From positions 1 through 5,837 of the forward strand of contig JADFKG010000129.1 of assembly GCA_022565075.1 (NCBI GenBank): a stretch of DNA of 5,837 nucleotides, given 5' to 3'. The notes below the pieces were generated by a model, which saw only the letters and a program-made list of their open reading frames with translations, was not told the DNA's origin and ran no database searches. The DNA comes from Chloroflexota bacterium. GTDB taxonomy: Bacteria; Chloroflexota; Dehalococcoidia; SM23-28-2; RBG-16-64-32. Positions 5,018 to 5,837 of this stretch are shown here, one piece after another. The position numbers were made by a program, and so were the translations under genes. How positions within the stretch are numbered: position 1 is the stretch's first letter; every line of letters starts with the position of its first letter.

Positions 5018-5837
5018 ATGACCGTCGATTCCCCGCTCGCGACGCCGGAGCCGCCCAAGGTCGAGGGGCCCAACCTGCTTGCCCGCGTGCTGATCATTTT
5101 CGGGTACATGATGGCGATACCGTTGTTCCCGTTCGCGATCCGCATCGTGCAGGAGTACGAACGAGGCGTCATCTTCCGGCTGGGACGCCTGGTGGGCGCC
5201 CGCGGTCCGGGCCTCTTCTTCATCCTCCCCTTCGTGGAGAGCATGCAGAAGGTGGACCTGCGCATCGCGACGATGGACGTGCCGCGCCAGGACGTGATCA
5301 CGCGCGACAACGTGACGGTGAAGGTGGACGCGGTGGTCTACTTCCGCGTCACGGACCCGGAGAACTCGGTCGTCAAAGTGATGGATTACGTCCGCGCGAC
5401 GGCACTTGTGGCCCAGACGACGCTGCGCAGCGTGCTGGGCCAGTCCGACCTGGACGACCTGCTGAGCAAGCGTGACGAGCTGAACATGAAGCTGCAGCAG
5501 ATCATCGACGAGGCGACAGAGCCATGGGGCGTCAAGGTGACGATCGTCGAAGTCCGCGACGTCGGCCTGCCGTCGGACATGGTGCGGGCGATGGCTCGCC
5601 AGGCGGAGGCCGAGCGCGAGCGCCGCGGCAAGGTGATCCACGCCCAGGGTGAGTTCGAGGCGTCGAAGCGGCTGGCGGAGGCCGGCGCGGTGATGGCGGC
5701 CGAACCGGTGACGCTGCAGCTGCGCTACCTGCAGACGCTGACGGAGATCGCGTCTGAGAAGAACAGCACGATAATCTTCCCGATCCCAATAGACCTGATC
5801 CAGATGTTTATGAAGAACGGCAGCGGAAACGGGGGCG
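5018..5837 (+). CDS. Slipin / prokaryotic stomatin (SPFH/band 7 protein), cut by the right window edge
   Basis: 273 codons are visible and the frame is still open at the edge; the protein is probably nearly complete, as slipins are about 250-300 residues. After a Pro-rich N-terminus, one hydrophobic segment (about 20-44) with internal prolines anchors it to the membrane. The SPFH/band 7 domain follows: VQEYERGVIFRLGRL (44-58), GPGLFFILPFVE (63-74), VDLRIATMDVPRQDVITRDN (79-98), VDAVVYFRV (103-111), TLRSVLGQSDLDDLL (135-149) and GVKVTIVEVRDVGLP (171-185). A charged coiled coil (about 190-228, RQAEAERERRGKV) mediates oligomerisation. The tail has a hydrophobic strand, STIIFPIPIDLIQMF (250-264), matching the region cut by the partner protease in archaeal stomatin PH1511. 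Slipins form large membrane oligomers that organise lipid microdomains and regulate membrane proteins. It is co-transcribed with the NfeD protease just upstream. Confidence 0.93.
   Translation, partial: MTVDSPLATPEPPKVEGPNLLARVLIIFGYMMAIPLFPFAIRIVQEYERGVIFRLGRLVGARGPGLFFILPFVESMQKVDLRIATMDVPRQDVITRDNVTVKVDAVVYFRVTDPENSVVKVMDYVRATALVAQTTLRSVLGQSDLDDLLSKRDELNMKLQQIIDEATEPWGVKVTIVEVRDVGLPSDMVRAMARQAEAERERRGKVIHAQGEFEASKRLAEAGAVMAAEPVTLQLRYLQTLTEIASEKNSTIIFPIPIDLIQMFMKNGSGNGG

Noticed and set aside
5012..5641. His-rich 209-codon minus-strand frame opposite the stomatin gene
   Set aside because: The His/Arg/Asp richness is the complement of stomatin Val/Met/Asp codons; the plus strand encodes an unmistakable SPFH protein.

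Overview
The window is GC-rich (about two-thirds by eye) and almost wholly coding. It holds two divergent operons that start from a roughly 106-bp intergenic region at 3566-3671. Gene content, sequence style and high GC fit a bacterium, most plausibly Chloroflexota (Dehalococcoidia-like). That placement is an impression from the protein sequences, not a database result.

Minus strand, read right to left, is a histidine-biosynthesis operon. It runs hisZ (3565-2363), hisG (2361-928), a zinc-dependent phospholipase C-like hydrolase gene (896-123), and the first 44 codons of a probable hisD (132 to the left edge). HisZ is the HisRS-like regulatory subunit that partners short-form HisG, so finding them side by side is expected. 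Two things are not. The hisG product is a 477-residue tandem of two short-HisG-sized modules, and only the second keeps the PRPP-binding ETGxT loop. Also, a phospholipase C-like gene sits between hisG and hisD and overlaps the hisD start by 10 nt.

Plus strand: an NfeD-family ClpP-class membrane serine protease (3672-5015) is followed 2 nt later by a slipin/prokaryotic stomatin gene (5018, running off the right edge). This is the conserved stomatin and partner-protease operon. It is probably involved in membrane quality control or microdomain organisation, with the stomatin C-terminal hydrophobic segment as the likely protease substrate. The protease carries a good lipobox ending in Cys30.

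The intergenic region has a -10-like hexamer facing each way (TAGAAT leftward, TATACT rightward). Three of the four his-operon genes start with GTG or TTG, each supported by a Shine-Dalgarno sequence. I found no RNA genes, CRISPR arrays, mobile elements or convincing terminators. The most novel candidates are the fused double HisG and the PLC-like enzyme embedded in the his operon.
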